A DNA stretch of 64,000 nucleotides. Source: Hermodice carunculata (taxonomy: Eukaryota; Annelida; Polychaeta; Eunicida; Amphinomidae). The stretch spans positions 62,001 to 126,000 of the forward strand of contig CAXHWN010002633.1 of assembly GCA_964020975.1 (NCBI GenBank), read 5' to 3'. Shown here piece by piece: positions 35,735 through 47,879 of this stretch. The translations under genes and the position numbers were made by a program. Position 1 is the first letter of the stretch. Each line of letters begins with the position of its first letter. The notes beneath the pieces were generated by a model that was not told the origin of the DNA, ran no database searches, and worked only from the letters and a program-made list of their open reading frames with translations.

Positions 35735-36060
35735 CATATGGTTCAGAGAAAATTAAAGATGAGGCTGCCGATAATAGTTTTAACAAAAAAAATTGTGAAA
35801 AGATATGAACAGAAACATCTCAAATAAATTCAAGCTGAGAAGAAACCTACAAGGGCAGCAGTTAAATGTTTCGATTTCCATACTATGCATGTTTTTGCAA
35901 TGAGGTTATCTGAGAAGTGCTTAATTTTGAATTTGGATAAAGTTCAGATGTGATTGAAACTCTAAATAGTTATTCTAATATAGAAAGAATTAAAGACTTA
36001 AGGCAATACAGACTAATTTTAGCAATATCTACATGCGTGACGTGCTTAAAGTTTTATACA
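35735..36060 (+). repeat. About 330-bp dispersed repeat, copy A
   Basis: Shares CAGAAACATCTCAAAT, CTGAGAAGAAACCTAC, GCAATGAGGTTATCTGAG and AAAGAATTAAAGACTTAAGG with copy C at 39,790, and more distantly with copy B, which follows it directly. Confidence 0.75.
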
Positions 36061-36061
36061 C

Positions 36062-36315
36062 AGCATCATTTGGATATGGTTGAGAGCAAGAATTAAACAG
36101 GGGGCAGCAGATGATGGAGCCACAAAACACTGGGACAAAAAAAGAACAAAAAAATCTCAAGTTTTGTCAGTTTGAGAAGAAACCAACATGTGCAGTTTCT
36201 GAATGTGCCCATTTCACTGTTATGGGCATTATGAGAATAAGTTATCTGAAATGTACTTGCATTTTAATATAGATGCAGTTCAAGGATCATACAAGCTGTA
36301 AGCATTTATTACAAC
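36062..36315 (+). repeat. About 330-bp dispersed repeat, copy B
   Basis: Diverged tandem neighbour of copy A: TTGGATATGGTTGAGAG, GGGGGCAGCAGATGATGG, AAATCTCAAGTTTTG, TTGAGAAGAAACCAAC and CCCATTTCACTGTTATGGGC. The GGATATGGTTGAGAG word is shared with copy C (GGAATATGGTTGAGAG). Confidence 0.7.
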
Positions 36316-36344
36316 TAGTATAAAATCCCGCCAGTACTTTTGGA

Positions 36345-36730
36345 CCTGTATCCACTGTCGCCGCATCCTTCTCACCCAAGCGCCAGCTTTCACACACCAG
36401 GGGGGTCATGGCGGGTCCTACTAGTGCTGCTGCAAAATTAAGCCCTAGGGCGACTTCTATGTCTGATACAAAATACGAACTGTGTGGCCCAACGTTGGCT
36501 ACAACTTATGTTTTTTATTGCGGTGTATTCACATTTTTAGGTTATGCTCACTCTGGTAAAGTCCCAATATATATATTGCACATTACATTTATTCGACAAA
36601 TTAACCTTCCTTTCACCCCAATCGCACATATGTTTTGGATAAGACCTCTTCAAAATATCGAATCAACTTACCGGCACTTTGCTGACATTTTGCGGACTCT
36701 GCACCCAACGGTTTGTAAAGGAAGATGCAA
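36345..36730 (+). repeat. Dispersed repeat, copy 1 (pair with 49,541)
   Basis: Close match to 49,541-49,865 in the same orientation: GGACCTGTATCCACTGTCG, CACCCAAGCGCCAGCTTTC, GACTTCTATGTCTGATAC, GCACATTACATTTATTCG and CAACGGTTTGTAAAGGA. This copy holds about 60 extra bases near 36,490-36,550. No terminal inverted repeat or poly-A tail is visible, so the element class is unknown. Confidence 0.85.
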
Positions 36731-36787
36731 ATGGGACAATCTGGGAGAGGTGACAGGGTGAGGGGGGGGAGAAAGGGAGCAGTGATC

Positions 36788-36788
<1 letters not shown>

Positions 36789-36874
<86 letters not shown>
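36789..36874. repeat. (AT)n microsatellite
   Basis: Uninterrupted AT dinucleotide run of about 86 bp. Immediately after it, AACCAAAAGTATAT occurs twice (about 36,877 and 36,924). Confidence 0.98.
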
Positions 36875-36878
<4 letters not shown>

Positions 36879-36959
36879 CCAAAAGTATATTCTTTGCAGA
36901 TCGTGAGGGATCCATAATATATGGAACCAAAAGTATATATTTTGCAAAATAATCCAGAG

Positions 36960-37940
36960 CATCAATAACAATGATTTATGCTGCGACCGGGCAGATTAAA
37001 GTTAAGATAGTAAGTCATGTTTTAAAAGTACTTCAACGACCGTTTGCCCTGGCGACTTGGAAAACGGAAGCTGCTGAAAACACGTAGCTGTGATTTGCTG
37101 TGATTTTCCTTTCCCACAATGCATTGTGCCATGTTTATAAATAGCGCCCACCTTGTGTGCATGCATGCCATGCTAGTTTCGTATTGCATTTGGATTTATA
37201 ACTAACGGATGATAACTGCTTCAGACACAACGGAGCAAGCAGATTAAGGTTAGGAGGGTGAGTCATCTTTAAAAAATACGTTGACGACCATTTTCTCTGG
37301 TAACTCGGAGAACGGACACCTGGAATCCAGCGATACTAGATACCTATACCGCACCACCATGGCTATATGCAGCAGCTAAAATGCTGTGTTAGAGTTGATT
37401 TACTGCAAAATGACACGTAGGCCAGCTTTTCTGTTAACTTGCAACTTGGTTTTGGTTGATTACAACGACCGCTTTTTTTTTTTTTTTTTTTTTTTACCGT
37501 TGGTCGATTGTGGGGAGATTTTGCTGGTTGTTGGTCGCGTGTTGGAGCTGGTCTAGTCTATGGTTGTCCAACTGGAGCATCGGAGCAAAATTTTGCATTG
37601 CATTGCACTGAAAATGCTCCAGGGAATCAAATTTGCTGCTGCAAAGATTTCCAGTTGGAGAGCACTGTGGTCGTTTGAGTCAGGTCATTTGACATTGCAA
37701 AAGCGCCCGTGCCAAGGAAAACTGGTCGTTTTGACTAGGTGGGGAATGGGGTTGGTAAATGCAGGTACTACTGTACCATGATTATACCATGCAGAACCTG
37801 CTCGCGTATATCAAAGAGAGTGAATGCAAGAACATTTTTTAAATATAAGGTGAAATCATTCTTGATGCAGCTTCAGAATCGGAATCTTTTTTTACCAGTT
37901 ACGCCCTTAGAGGCCAACAATCACACAAAAATTACGAAAG
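36960..37940. other. No gene recognised
   Basis: Unique sequence with a weak internal similarity: TAAAGTTAAGATAGTAAGTC near 37,000 parallels TTAAGGTTAGGAGGGTGAGT near 37,245, each followed by a CGACCGTTTG or CGACCATTTT motif. A T-run of about 28 bp lies at 37,467-37,494. Confidence 0.5.
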
Positions 37941-38487
37941 ATGGAGGTGCCCTGCATTGGCACATACAAAGACTACAAATATTACAATCACATGCAGGAC
38001 TGCGGTGAGATGGGAGTACTTTATATATTTATAATTTCAGTATCCTAGTGTTATAAAAATATGCCTTTGGTGCTTATATTTATTTATTTGTTTATATATA
38101 TTAATTTATTGAAGAATTAGATCTATCTTTCAATTCATAAATGATTAAAGCATTTCAGCCACAAACCTGTGCAAAGCAACTTATTATTTTTCTGATTTCA
38201 TACTTGCTATTTTGATGTTGTGGTCCACCAAGGAAATAAGCCAAGGCAAGATTCCCTAGGCATGTGGTGCTCCCATTTCATGCATCATAGTATGGTGTGC
38301 TTTCAGCAATTTTATTGCACAATGCTGGCATATTTGTGAATATAATATTATCAGTCAATTAACATTCAGTGATAAAATTTAAGTATATTTAGGCCTAGTG
38401 GATATATTAATGTGTTTTCCTCTTGCTTTATTCGAGAAAATACACAACTTACTAATTGCATGGTAAGTTATCTGTTAATAACAAGAG
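37941..38487 (+). repeat. 547-bp tandem duplication, copy 1
   Basis: Starts at ATGGAGGTGCCCTGCATTGG and matches the following copy along its whole length with few changes, including CCAAGGCAAGATTCCCTAGG and ACATTCAGTGATAAAA. Confidence 0.93.
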
Positions 38488-39038
38488 ATGGAGGTACCCT
38501 ACATTGGCACATACAAAGACTACAAATATTACAATCACATGCAGGACTGCCGTGAGATGGGAGTACTGGAGAGGGACTGCTTTATATATTTATAATTTCA
38601 GTATCTTAGTGTTATAAAAATATGGCTTTGGTGCTTATATTTATTTATTTGTTTATATATCAATTTATTGAAAATTTAGATCCATCTTTTAATTCATAAA
38701 TGATTAAAGCATTTCAGCCACAAATCTGTGCAAAGCAACTTATTATTTTTCTGATTTCATACTTGCTATTTTGATGTTGTGGTCCACCATGGAAATAAGC
38801 CAAGGCAAGATTCCCTAGGCATTTGGTGCTCCCATTTCATGCATCATAGTTTGGTGTGCTTTCAGCAATTTTATTGCACAATGCTGGCATATGTGTGAAT
38901 AAAATATTATCAATCAATTAACATTCAGTGATAAAAGTTAAGTATATGTAGGCCTAGTGATTATCTTAATGTTTTTTTCCTCTTGTTTTTGTCGAGAAAA
39001 TACAAACTTACTAATTGCAGGGTAAGTTATCTGTTACT
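38488..39038 (+). repeat. 547-bp tandem duplication, copy 2
   Basis: Second copy, with a short insertion (GAGAGGGACTGC) near its start. The opening can be read as MEVPYIGTYKDYKYYNHMQD, but the frame soon closes and differs in copy 1, so it is treated as non-coding. Confidence 0.93.
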
Positions 39039-39789
39039 TTTCCCCGAATTAATAAACATAATATGTGTGCAAAAATTCCCTAAAGCGTCACAGGTATCAA
39101 TACAAAAATTGTCTTATCTTAATTGATAACGTAGCAATGGTCTTTTTAAAAATATATTTTGTTACTAATTTTTGATCATTTCCATCCGATTTTTGTACAA
39201 TCTGAGGGAAAATAGCCAAATCAGTACAATTATGACTAAAATGTTTGTCAACCATGTTAAGGCACGATTTTCCACTCGAAACTCCCCAGAATGCACCATT
39301 TTGCATGCTCAAATTCATTTTTTTTTAAGGGAATGGAGGGGGGATGCCCCCAGACCTCCATAGCATGCCTCCGGGCGCTTGCCTTGGTCCTTTGAGCCAC
39401 ATGTCTCATGTGGGCCACTGAAAAAAATTATGTACTTTATGGAACACCTGGGTCTTTGAATTTCTAGCACTGGCCTGGGTCGATCAATATTTATTTGGGA
39501 AGGGCGGCTTGAAAGTAAGTGTACCTTTTAATTTTTTTGTCCCATTAATTTTAGGGTTGGGCCTTTTTTAGTAGGGTCTGTCAGGTTACCGGAACCTCAC
39601 ATATGTTTTTGTTAGGCCTTCGGTAAACTGGACATTTGTTAAAACATGTTTAAAATGGTTGTTCTTTCCCATTTTACACATTACCTCTTTTGACGTCGGT
39701 TAAATTCGTTACCCGGGCACAGCCAGAGGCACTTGTGGTAATATAAAAGACGTAAAGACTAAACGCAATACTGACCATATTTTCAGCAA
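39039..39789. other. No gene recognised
   Basis: Unique AT-rich sequence. Chance open frames only. Confidence 0.5.
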
Positions 39790-40140
39790 TGTCTACAAAG
39801 TTGACCGGATGAAGTTTGTGATACATGAATGCAGTAACATTGGAATATGGTTGAGAGGAAAAAAGAAAAAATAAGGCAGCAAATGCTGTGGTGGCAAAAA
39901 TATTGTAAAAAAATAAGAAAAGAAACATCTCAAATTACTTTATTCTGAGAAGAAATGTATAAGGGCAGTAGTGAAATGATTCCATTTCACTACTATGGGC
40001 GTGTTTGCAATGAGGTTATCTAAAATTTTCACGATTCAGTCCAGAGGAAGTTGTAGAATCACACAAACTTTAAACATTTATGTTAACATAGAAAGAGTTA
40101 AAGACTATATGCACTATTGGGGAAATTTTGACAGGATCTA
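39790..40140 (+). repeat. About 330-bp dispersed repeat, copy C
   Basis: Matches copy A and, more weakly, copy B: AGAAACATCTCAAATTAC, CTGAGAAGAAATGTATAAGG, GCAATGAGGTTATCTAAA and AAAGAGTTAAAGACTATATG. Confidence 0.75.
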
Positions 40141-40699
40141 CAAACTTGATATTTTTCACGCAACAGCAATGACGTATTACCCATATGTCCGTGACGAGTA
40201 CTACTTGAAATGTTCATTCAGGTCAAAACATGACTACAATGACAAAAAAAAATCTATTGTAACATGAGTGCAAGTAGGATTATGTATAACATTAATATAT
40301 ATGTACCATTTTTTTCATTTTCCACAAAATACTGTATATTGATGTATTTGCCAAATGTCTGTTATGAGTATAACACGATATTTTCAGTCTGACCAGACTA
40401 TGATTATAATAACATTATATTAATTTTCATCATTCCTATTGAGAGACCTGCATGCATTGTTTTTCTTTCTTTTTATCAGTTCACCAGGAGACAACCAGGT
40501 TTCCATTCTTGAAGTCTGTTATGGGCTCATCACGTTCTAAGTAATGCGGTTTCCCTCTACATCCGCATTCTCAACATAAAATACTTAAAATTCTACCACT
40601 TCATCTGACTTGATGATTTTGCCGATGACTCCGTGATACCAGCGTCCTACACCTGTGTCACTGTCACTCCACAAATGAGAGACTGATTTGTCTTACAAG

Positions 40700-41858
40700 A
40701 TCTCTGGATGACAAAGACAGTCTTGAATTTTTTTCAGATTCCTTGTCCACACTTCCAGACATGGTCAACTTCAGCAGATTTTGTCGAAGAGGACAGTTGT
40801 CGTCTATTTGACGGAAAGGCGAAAACAGGCATGTCTTTAAATTTCTGTGACAGCACAATCTTTCTTACTTTAATTTGCGTTTTCAAAGCGGCTTTTTTAG
40901 TGACTCTCTGGACAGATTCAGTTCTTTGTCCATTTGTGTTTCAGACACCCACAAACCTCCTATTTCTGTAATGCCATGTAATAAGTTTTCACTAACAACG
41001 CTTCTGTCTTCACGTTCGTTCATTTCACTTTGCTTTCTTTTTAGGTCTGCTTTCCTTTCTTCGCGTATTTGTTTCGCTCTTTTCCTTGCATTTAACATTT
41101 CTGTCGCAGCCATTTTTCCAGCTGTACTAATCACCTCAGCCCTTGCCTGGTCCTGCATGCCATCCAACCACACACTAATTCCATTTGCTACTGAGCAAAT
41201 CTTGGCTTCATGAAAGCCCATTTTTTCCATTGAGAGCTCTCCTCAATGACGAGTCCAGTTTTGCTAAAATACGTTCGCCATTGATGTTGTTGGCTGAACA
41301 AGATGCCGCAACTTCTTATTACATGATCACGTGGAGAGTGGTAGGCTCCTCCGGTGATCAGCCAGGAACATATATCGTGCAGCAATTAGTGCTTTTACAT
41401 TGTCATCGCTTGCTGGTTATTTTATAAGACTGTCCAGCACAATATCTCTCAATGGTGGTGACAGATGATTATACAGTGCATTTTCCGACATCAACTCAGA
41501 TGCGTCCTAGCTCCATGCCTGCAGAGATTCAACTGCTTCGCTATAAAATTTGCTCAATTCCAGCACAGGACGCTCAACCATGCAGTATAAGACAACCCAG
41601 AGAACGACACCTGTCAAGTACAGTTTGGCTTTACAGATCGGTATGGATTGCCTGAACTAACAAGTTGGGTTTGCCCCACACTTTGTTAATGAAGTCTAAG
41701 ATTCCATGTTTGAAATGATAGATGGCTTCACCATTATGAAACAAGACATGAAATCTCACACCAACATTGTACTCTACCAGGTTTTTCTCCAACATGTCAA
41801 GGTATTCTTTTATTTCTGCAGGTAAACCCGCACTCTCCTTGTGGAAGGACTTTGCCAT
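40700..41858 (-). pseudogene. Broken copy of a multicopy invertebrate gene family (GGLW motif)
   Basis: Minus-strand protein-like sequence split over several frames. In protein order: MAKSFHKESAGLPAEIKEYL onward (41,631-41,858), with VGVRFHVLFHNG and WGKPNLLVQAI; a middle part near 41,410-41,640 reading SKFYSEAVESL and PPLRDIVLDSL; then an alanine- and lysine-rich helical stretch (40,883-41,230) with WLDGMQDQARAE, KRAKQIREERKADLKRKQ, and GITEIGGLWVSETQMDKEL. A last piece near 40,760-40,880 has QIKVRKIVLSQ. This order matches, from memory, an unnamed family present in many copies in cnidarian, amphioxus and hemichordate genomes, whose C-terminal half has a charged helix, a GLW motif and a basic FRK-like tail. 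Its function is unknown to me; repeated copies suggest it travels with a mobile element. The copy is interrupted by stops and shifts and lacks an N-terminus. I saw no flanking inverted repeats. Confidence 0.6.
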
Positions 41859-41859
41859 T

Positions 41860-42551
41860 GCACAGATACACGCGTGCGCTTGGGATTAACCACGATGAGT
41901 AAAACTGTGTTGTCTGGATACATCAGTAGCACTAGAGGTAAAGCTACAAGTTCATTTCACACAATAATTAAAACACAGGACAGAAGAAATGAGTATGTGT
42001 CATATAACAGCCATAAATGTGTAAGAATTGGAAACTTTTTCTTTCAATGCGATTTTCCCGGAACTGTTTTTTGTTTTGTTTTGTTTTTGTTTTTTTTTGC
42101 TCAACCTCTACAAGTTGTATCTCGCTACACAAACGTACGAATTGCCGTATCAAATTAAAACCAACGGACATTAAAAGAAAAATATCATATCTCGGAATGG
42201 TTCCCAGGATTTTTTTTTTCTGACAACCCCTTCCGTGACTTTTGGAGCAATTTATAGAAAGAAAGTGAACAACCTGTCAGGACTAAATTAAAAATTTTAT
42301 AACTTTTTATTTATGATATTTCAGGACTAACCATTGAATTCGATCCTGGACGTGGATATATATTTTAAATTTCTTCTGATTTCAACTGAAAAAAAAAATT
42401 GTGTGACTTCTGCGCGAAAAATGTGAAAATCCTACCAAGTCAGAAAGAATGCTACAAAATCTCAAAAAATTCCAATCCTGCAAAAACATCATATGGATAC
42501 AAATCTATGGATATGTAGTAATCAGAAAATATATAGGTCTAATGTACAATA
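41860..42551. other. No gene recognised
   Basis: Directly upstream of the pseudogene on its strand. T-rich runs, no recognisable N-terminal exon. Confidence 0.5.
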
Positions 42552-42689
<138 letters not shown>

Positions 42690-45600
42690 AATCCAGATAA
42701 TAATTTGTGGTTGCAAGAAACACCTTTAGACCAAACTTGTCACTCGAATTGCCGACTGAACAGACTCATCTCCGTATTTTTGCACTCCACACGTGTAATA
42801 GCGATAACACGGATCTTGTTCTACTGTGGAGGCGATCACTTCACATCCTGATTTTCTTTTTCTTGTGACTCCTGACGACCCGTTTTTTGATTTCATTCCA
42901 ATAGTGCATGTTAAGGTATTAATAGCCTACAACCTATCACTCTTTGCCATTTGGTTACGTTTTATCATGGAGGTAGAAAGGGGTTTATCGTGACTGCTGC
43001 AACACAAAAACATCACAGCCAAGAGGTCACGAAAACAGACGTGTTCGTTCAACGCAGCTGGAGATGGCAATGCTTACTGCCTCATATCAAGTTCCATGTG
43101 TGGGTACAAATTTAGAAGCGGCACGTGTCAACTACCCTGCAAAATCAGTGAAAATTAATAGGTGTGGCTATCTTTCCACAAGTTCCAATGTCTGATGTCT
43201 AACTTTGCGGAGTTGCCCTACTCTTGTCACCTTTCTCACTTCACGACTCTTTGCAAGGGCTACTAGACTACTGAGCCCCTCGCTGTGCGTCCAACATATA
43301 TCTTTTTCTTTTTCTGTCAAGTGTACACCGCTATACCCACCAAACATAAATATAACATTGCAATAACTACATGTACCTGGAACCGACAGTTCAAACATAT
43401 TTGCGATCTAGAGCTGACCCAACAAACAGATTAGGTGATGAATGCATCTGGCCCACGATACAGTATCCTTTGTACAATATAAACAATTTAGACTTCCTGT
43501 ACAGCAAAAAGAAACTGATGTAGCAGACACAAGACACCACCCGACAGCTGTTTACAAACTGTTGCCATGACATCACATCTCTGAAAATTTGGTCTTCGTT
43601 GGAGTCGCTGTGCCAACAGGCAATTTACGCCATTCTAAAAATAATAGATCCTCCCCGATATCCAGGAAGCCTTGCGTGCGCGTAATCGCGACTATTCTAG
43701 CGAACCTTCAGGTAAGTTTGGACACTTTTTCGTTACCTCTTAGTCGAATTACGGGTAGAAGTAATCTTATAGGCCGCTACACATGTTTGAAAAGGTTGCG
43801 TGAAAAAGGGTATTTTAAACAGGGTACTCCCCCCTCCCACATTCCCGTTATCCTTAATACAAGATCACAAATATGGTTCGGGCATCGCATCATTCACAAC
43901 CCATAGGCTAACCCTGCTCTCCCCAAACTCAGTTTTGAACACGCATGAAAATCCAATCAACAAACCGATGGGGGCGATCTGAGAGTTCACCTGCTTCGCT
44001 GCTCAATGGCGAAAGGCTGGTCTGAAAGTATTGAAAAGTTATAGGCCTATCTAAGTAAATGACAATGGCCAGTTCATAGCCCAGTTGTGCTGAAATGGAT
44101 GGTAGTCCCCAGTTCTGCCCAGAAGTGTCCTGCGGACCGTTGGACCCTCCTTGGTTCTGCCAACACATCTGATAGTTGTTTTAAATTGTCCAGGCCAACT
44201 GACAGCACAAAAACGTTAGTTACTTCTGTTACTTAGTCTTTTTTTTTTTTTTTTTTTTTTTTTTGTTATGATCATCAGTTCTGATCTAGTTATGAGTGGT
44301 CGGTATTTAGGGCAGAAGAGAACATGCAGTGCTGTGCACTGGTTATGTTATGCCAACAATCCGTTCACCGACAGCCTCTCCCCCATCATTCTCTGTTACA
44401 GTCAGAATTAGAGTAATTCCTTGTGTATACTTTTCAATTTAACACCAGAACTAACGTTCATATCCTCAAAGATAAATACGTCCGTGTATGTGTGTTTGTG
44501 TTGTAATCATATTTCCTCGTTTGCATCAGAGCAGAGCCCCTACAAGAATAGAATTATGTTTCATTCTTTCCGGGAAGATACGACATAAAATTTGATTGGG
44601 GTGTGGGATTTTGTTGTTGTTTTGTTTTGTATTTGTATTTTGTTTGTTTTTGTTTTTGTTTTGTTTCTTTTTGTTTCATGAAAAGCTACATTGATCCAAG
44701 GGTACAGCTTACCACCGTATACGAAACTACCGCAGACATACCATTTATAAGTGAAAGCTAGCGAAAAAGAAGATAATTCAAGAAACAAGCTAATTTTTTT
44801 TCAGAGAATCAATGATTTTGTCTCAAATCCCCGCTCACAAATGCTCTCTGTACAAAGGTTCCGTTTCGTGGAAGCAAAATGTTCCAGCGACTAAGGTCCA
44901 ATTTTTTTATTGCCCCAAACCTTTGGCAGTCATATTTTGTGTCTCGAATGCTCCGACATAGCATGAATATTCCGATTATCTTTCAAAAAAAAATCGAACC
45001 GATTAGAGACGTTTAAATCCTTTTTTCCTCCTACAGCAAAGATTTCAAATAATCTACAGAATCTACAAAAATATATCGCAATGTGTGGCAGATTTGAAGT
45101 TTTATGCTAGCAGTTGTATCTGCTTTTGGGACATCTATATACACTGGTAGCCATTCACTAAAATTTAGCTCTTCTTTATGAATGCGAGATATCACTTCAA
45201 TTCCAGTGAAGCAAACTTTCGTCTATTAGTGAAATAACGACAAGAATAAATCACCTGTAATTTAGTTCTTTTATATCTAAGTCTGTGCTTTTGCATCACA
45301 AAATTTATGGCTGCTGCCATCATCCGCTGCAGGAACGAACTGCAGTCGTAGAGGAGCAATTTCAAAATTGACAGCATACGTAGTAATGCTGGGTTACCGT
45401 CTTGTTCTATTGACCTGGCAGTTATTATCATTAAGGAGGGAACACATCTTATCGTGATTTTCAATGATCAGTGTGACAACAGTCTGGTTGTGACGGTAGA
45501 GCGATTCAGGCTGGGGAGAATGAGTCAGATGTAGTTCTGACTACTCACATGCAGTCTGTGACTAATAGTGCTTGTCTGAAGCTGACTTCCATTTCAGATA

Positions 45601-46530
45601 TTGGGTGATTGAAGGCAACAGTGCTTTATTTCTGTTTTTGTTTGATTGTTTTGTTTTTTAAGTCAAGTCAGGTCTAATAAATTCTGACTGAAGCACGACC
45701 GCCTGTGAATCACATCTGTGAATATATAAATAAATGAATTTAGCAATAAGGTAAAATGGGTGTATGTGTGTAGAGCCAAAAAAATGTAAGTGCGTGAGGC
45801 AGAGTACGTTCTAGACTTCGGGTGAAAGCACCCTTCTCGTTCTGGCACATCTTGTGCGTATCAAAGCTTGGGGATAAAAATCGTCATAGAAAATCACTGT
45901 TCCATGGGCAGGAAACATGATAGACCGTGAATAATGGCAGTGTAAAGGGTTAATATATGGTGTCCACACTCCTAAATAACTACCATGCATGTTCCTCTGT
46001 TTTGCTACATATGCAGGCTGAGAATCCTGTGGATATACATTAAGTTGCTACCCAGGCTACTGCCGCTTACTGGATTGCTGACAAAAGCCCCAGGAGCACA
46101 ACTGACATCTTTATCGTGGCTATCTTTAGTGTCAGGTTTCATGCAAGAACTCCGGAAGCCAAGATTGCTTTTCTATTTTCAGAGCATCCTCGATCCCTTT
46201 AATATTTACATAAACATTGGGCGCAGGAATTACACATTTTACATATGCTGAGTATCATATGTTCAACTGAAATTGCCATTTCGCTTAGGGGTCAAGAAAA
46301 TATGACCTTTCCATGTGGTTTCTCACATGACATGGGCGGGTACCGGAAAAATGGAACAATTTTAGATTTAAACTGATCGATTCTGCTGCTGTATGTATGA
46401 TCGATTCAACTTCTGGACGTGTTCAAAATTTGATACCCATAGGTGTAATTTTTTTCCTGAAATAATGTTTGCAAGATAATAATACATAATTGCTGAAGCC
46501 AAGTAGTCGGGACGACTCATCCAGAAAATT
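42690..46530. other. No gene recognised; one strong donor-like site
   Basis: Mixed unique sequence. A perfect donor (ACCTTCAG then GTAAGTTTGG) lies at 43,711/43,712, downstream of locally GC-richer sequence containing CGTGCGCGTAATCGCGAC, which could be a 5' untranslated first exon of some plus-strand gene. A minus-strand stretch at 43,168-43,398 with CSYC and a basic tail was not recognised. T-run at 44,239-44,264; TTTTGTTTG-type tract at 44,610-44,680. Confidence 0.45.
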
Positions 46531-46539
46531 TGTTTTTAT

Positions 46540-46649
46540 TGTTGTGGATGGTGAACGGATGCTTATATCCATGACTTGTCATGTTTTGGTGTTGTGTCAT
46601 TGGCCCTCCGTCCCTTTAGCTTGGTTGCTGTTTAATGACCATTATCGGG

Positions 46650-46705
<56 letters not shown>
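46540..46705 (+). mobile_element. Possible SINE-like 3' end with (AATC)n tail
   Basis: GACTTGTCATGTTTTGGTG, then TTGTGTCATTGGCCCTCC and CTTTAGCTTGGTTGCTG, run into a pure (AATC)n tract at 46,650-46,705. GTTGTGTC-like words before a tetranucleotide tail resemble the 3' parts of marine invertebrate SINEs that I remember. No pol III boxes were confirmed. Confidence 0.35.
46650..46705. repeat. (AATC)n microsatellite
   Basis: About 14 perfect AATC copies. Confidence 0.98.
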
Positions 46706-46706
<1 letters not shown>

Positions 46707-47124
46707 TTTCTTTTTAAACCCAGCGATAGCCTTAGACGGCACATGTTCAAAATCAATTCCAGGACTCACTGGACAAAACGAGCTAAGAAACTGCATGCTT
46801 CAGGAAACCATTCAGACAAGAAGTATTTTTAGTAGTGATCGCTTTTGTACACTGTCTGACACTACTCCATTATCTCTCTTGCATAAGTAAAAATACATTA
46901 TGTCCACAGTTGTTGTAAGATAAGGCTTGTGGGTGTCACCATGATGAACAACTACAGCATTTTTCCGGCAGCAGCCGGTTGAGAGCGAACGATAAAAAAC
47001 GTCCACAAGTTTGCAAAGTGATCAAGTGACCAGTATGAAATTAGTTTTAAACTTCTTGAGAAAAAAGTCTAGCCTATAGGCTAGACTATTGGTTTGTTTC
47101 AGTGACTTTGATCAGAGAATAGTG

Positions 47125-47260
47125 TGTATGTATGTATGTATGTATGTATGTATGTATGTATGTATGTATGTATGTATGTATGTATGTGTGTGTGTATGTA
47201 TGTATGTATGTATGTATGTATGTATGTATGTATGTATGTATGTATGTATGTATGTATGTA
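47125..47260. repeat. (TATG)n microsatellite
   Basis: About 34 tetranucleotide copies with a short GTGTGTG interruption near 47,187-47,195. Confidence 0.98.
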
Positions 47261-47386
47261 CCGGCATATTTATTTAGAATATAGACTTATTATAATTAGG
47301 TGGAGCCTTTTCTGTGATTGGCCAAAGGCCCTTTGTCAAGCAATTACTATTTTGCAATAGTGCATGACCAGAAAATCAATAGTACA

Positions 47387-47449
47387 GGATGACAATTGAC
47401 ACGTGCACTCTCTCCTCAAGATGACAATTGACACATGCACTCTCTCCTT
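47387..47449 (+). repeat. Short tandem duplication
   Basis: GATGACAATTGACACGTGCA followed by CTCTCTCCT occurs twice in direct succession, with one base changed (CGTG/CATG). Confidence 0.9.
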
Positions 47450-47701
47450 ACCCGGTAGAGCTGTCGCATTTACGTAATCATAAGCTGTAGTGTTACAACC
47501 TCAGAGTCTCAGTTTTTAATCAAGTGAAATTTGAAAACCCAGCAATGATTTCTTATTAATTTTGCTGTGAAGTGAAGAAACTCCACCAACTTATAATAAG
47601 TTATGATAAGTCAATATCATAAAGTACATATTGCATGGGATGGCATGCACTATTGCACATAAGCAATTCTCGGGGAAAAATAGCACACGGCACCACACGC
47701 A

Positions 47702-47726
47702 ATATATATATATATATATATATATA
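47702..47726. repeat. (AT)n microsatellite
   Basis: 25-bp AT run. Confidence 0.95.
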
Positions 47727-47879
47727 AATATGGTGCAAATTTATGAAAATACAAGCATAAATGTCCAGTTTGGGATTTATTTGACCGACTACTGCTTTCC
47801 CAATCTCTGTACCCTGTATCGCTCCAAAATTATGGACAGGTAAACTTGGACTTGAGGTTTCGGTGGGAAACATAAGGTA

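Noticed and set aside
36408-36761. 117-codon plus-strand frame
   Set aside because: It lies in the dispersed repeat shared with 49,541, where the frame is not preserved.
36725-36971. Open frames through the AT run (YIYIYI)
   Set aside because: Microsatellite translation; the same applies to the ATT, TATG, TC and TA runs elsewhere.
43168-43398. 76-codon minus-strand frame with CSYC and a basic C-terminal part
   Set aside because: Looks slightly protein-like, but no splice structure or family was recognised. It might belong to the broken gene at 40.7-41.86 kb, which I could not show.
45192-45464. 90-codon minus-strand frame
   Set aside because: No recognised motif, start context or splice signal.
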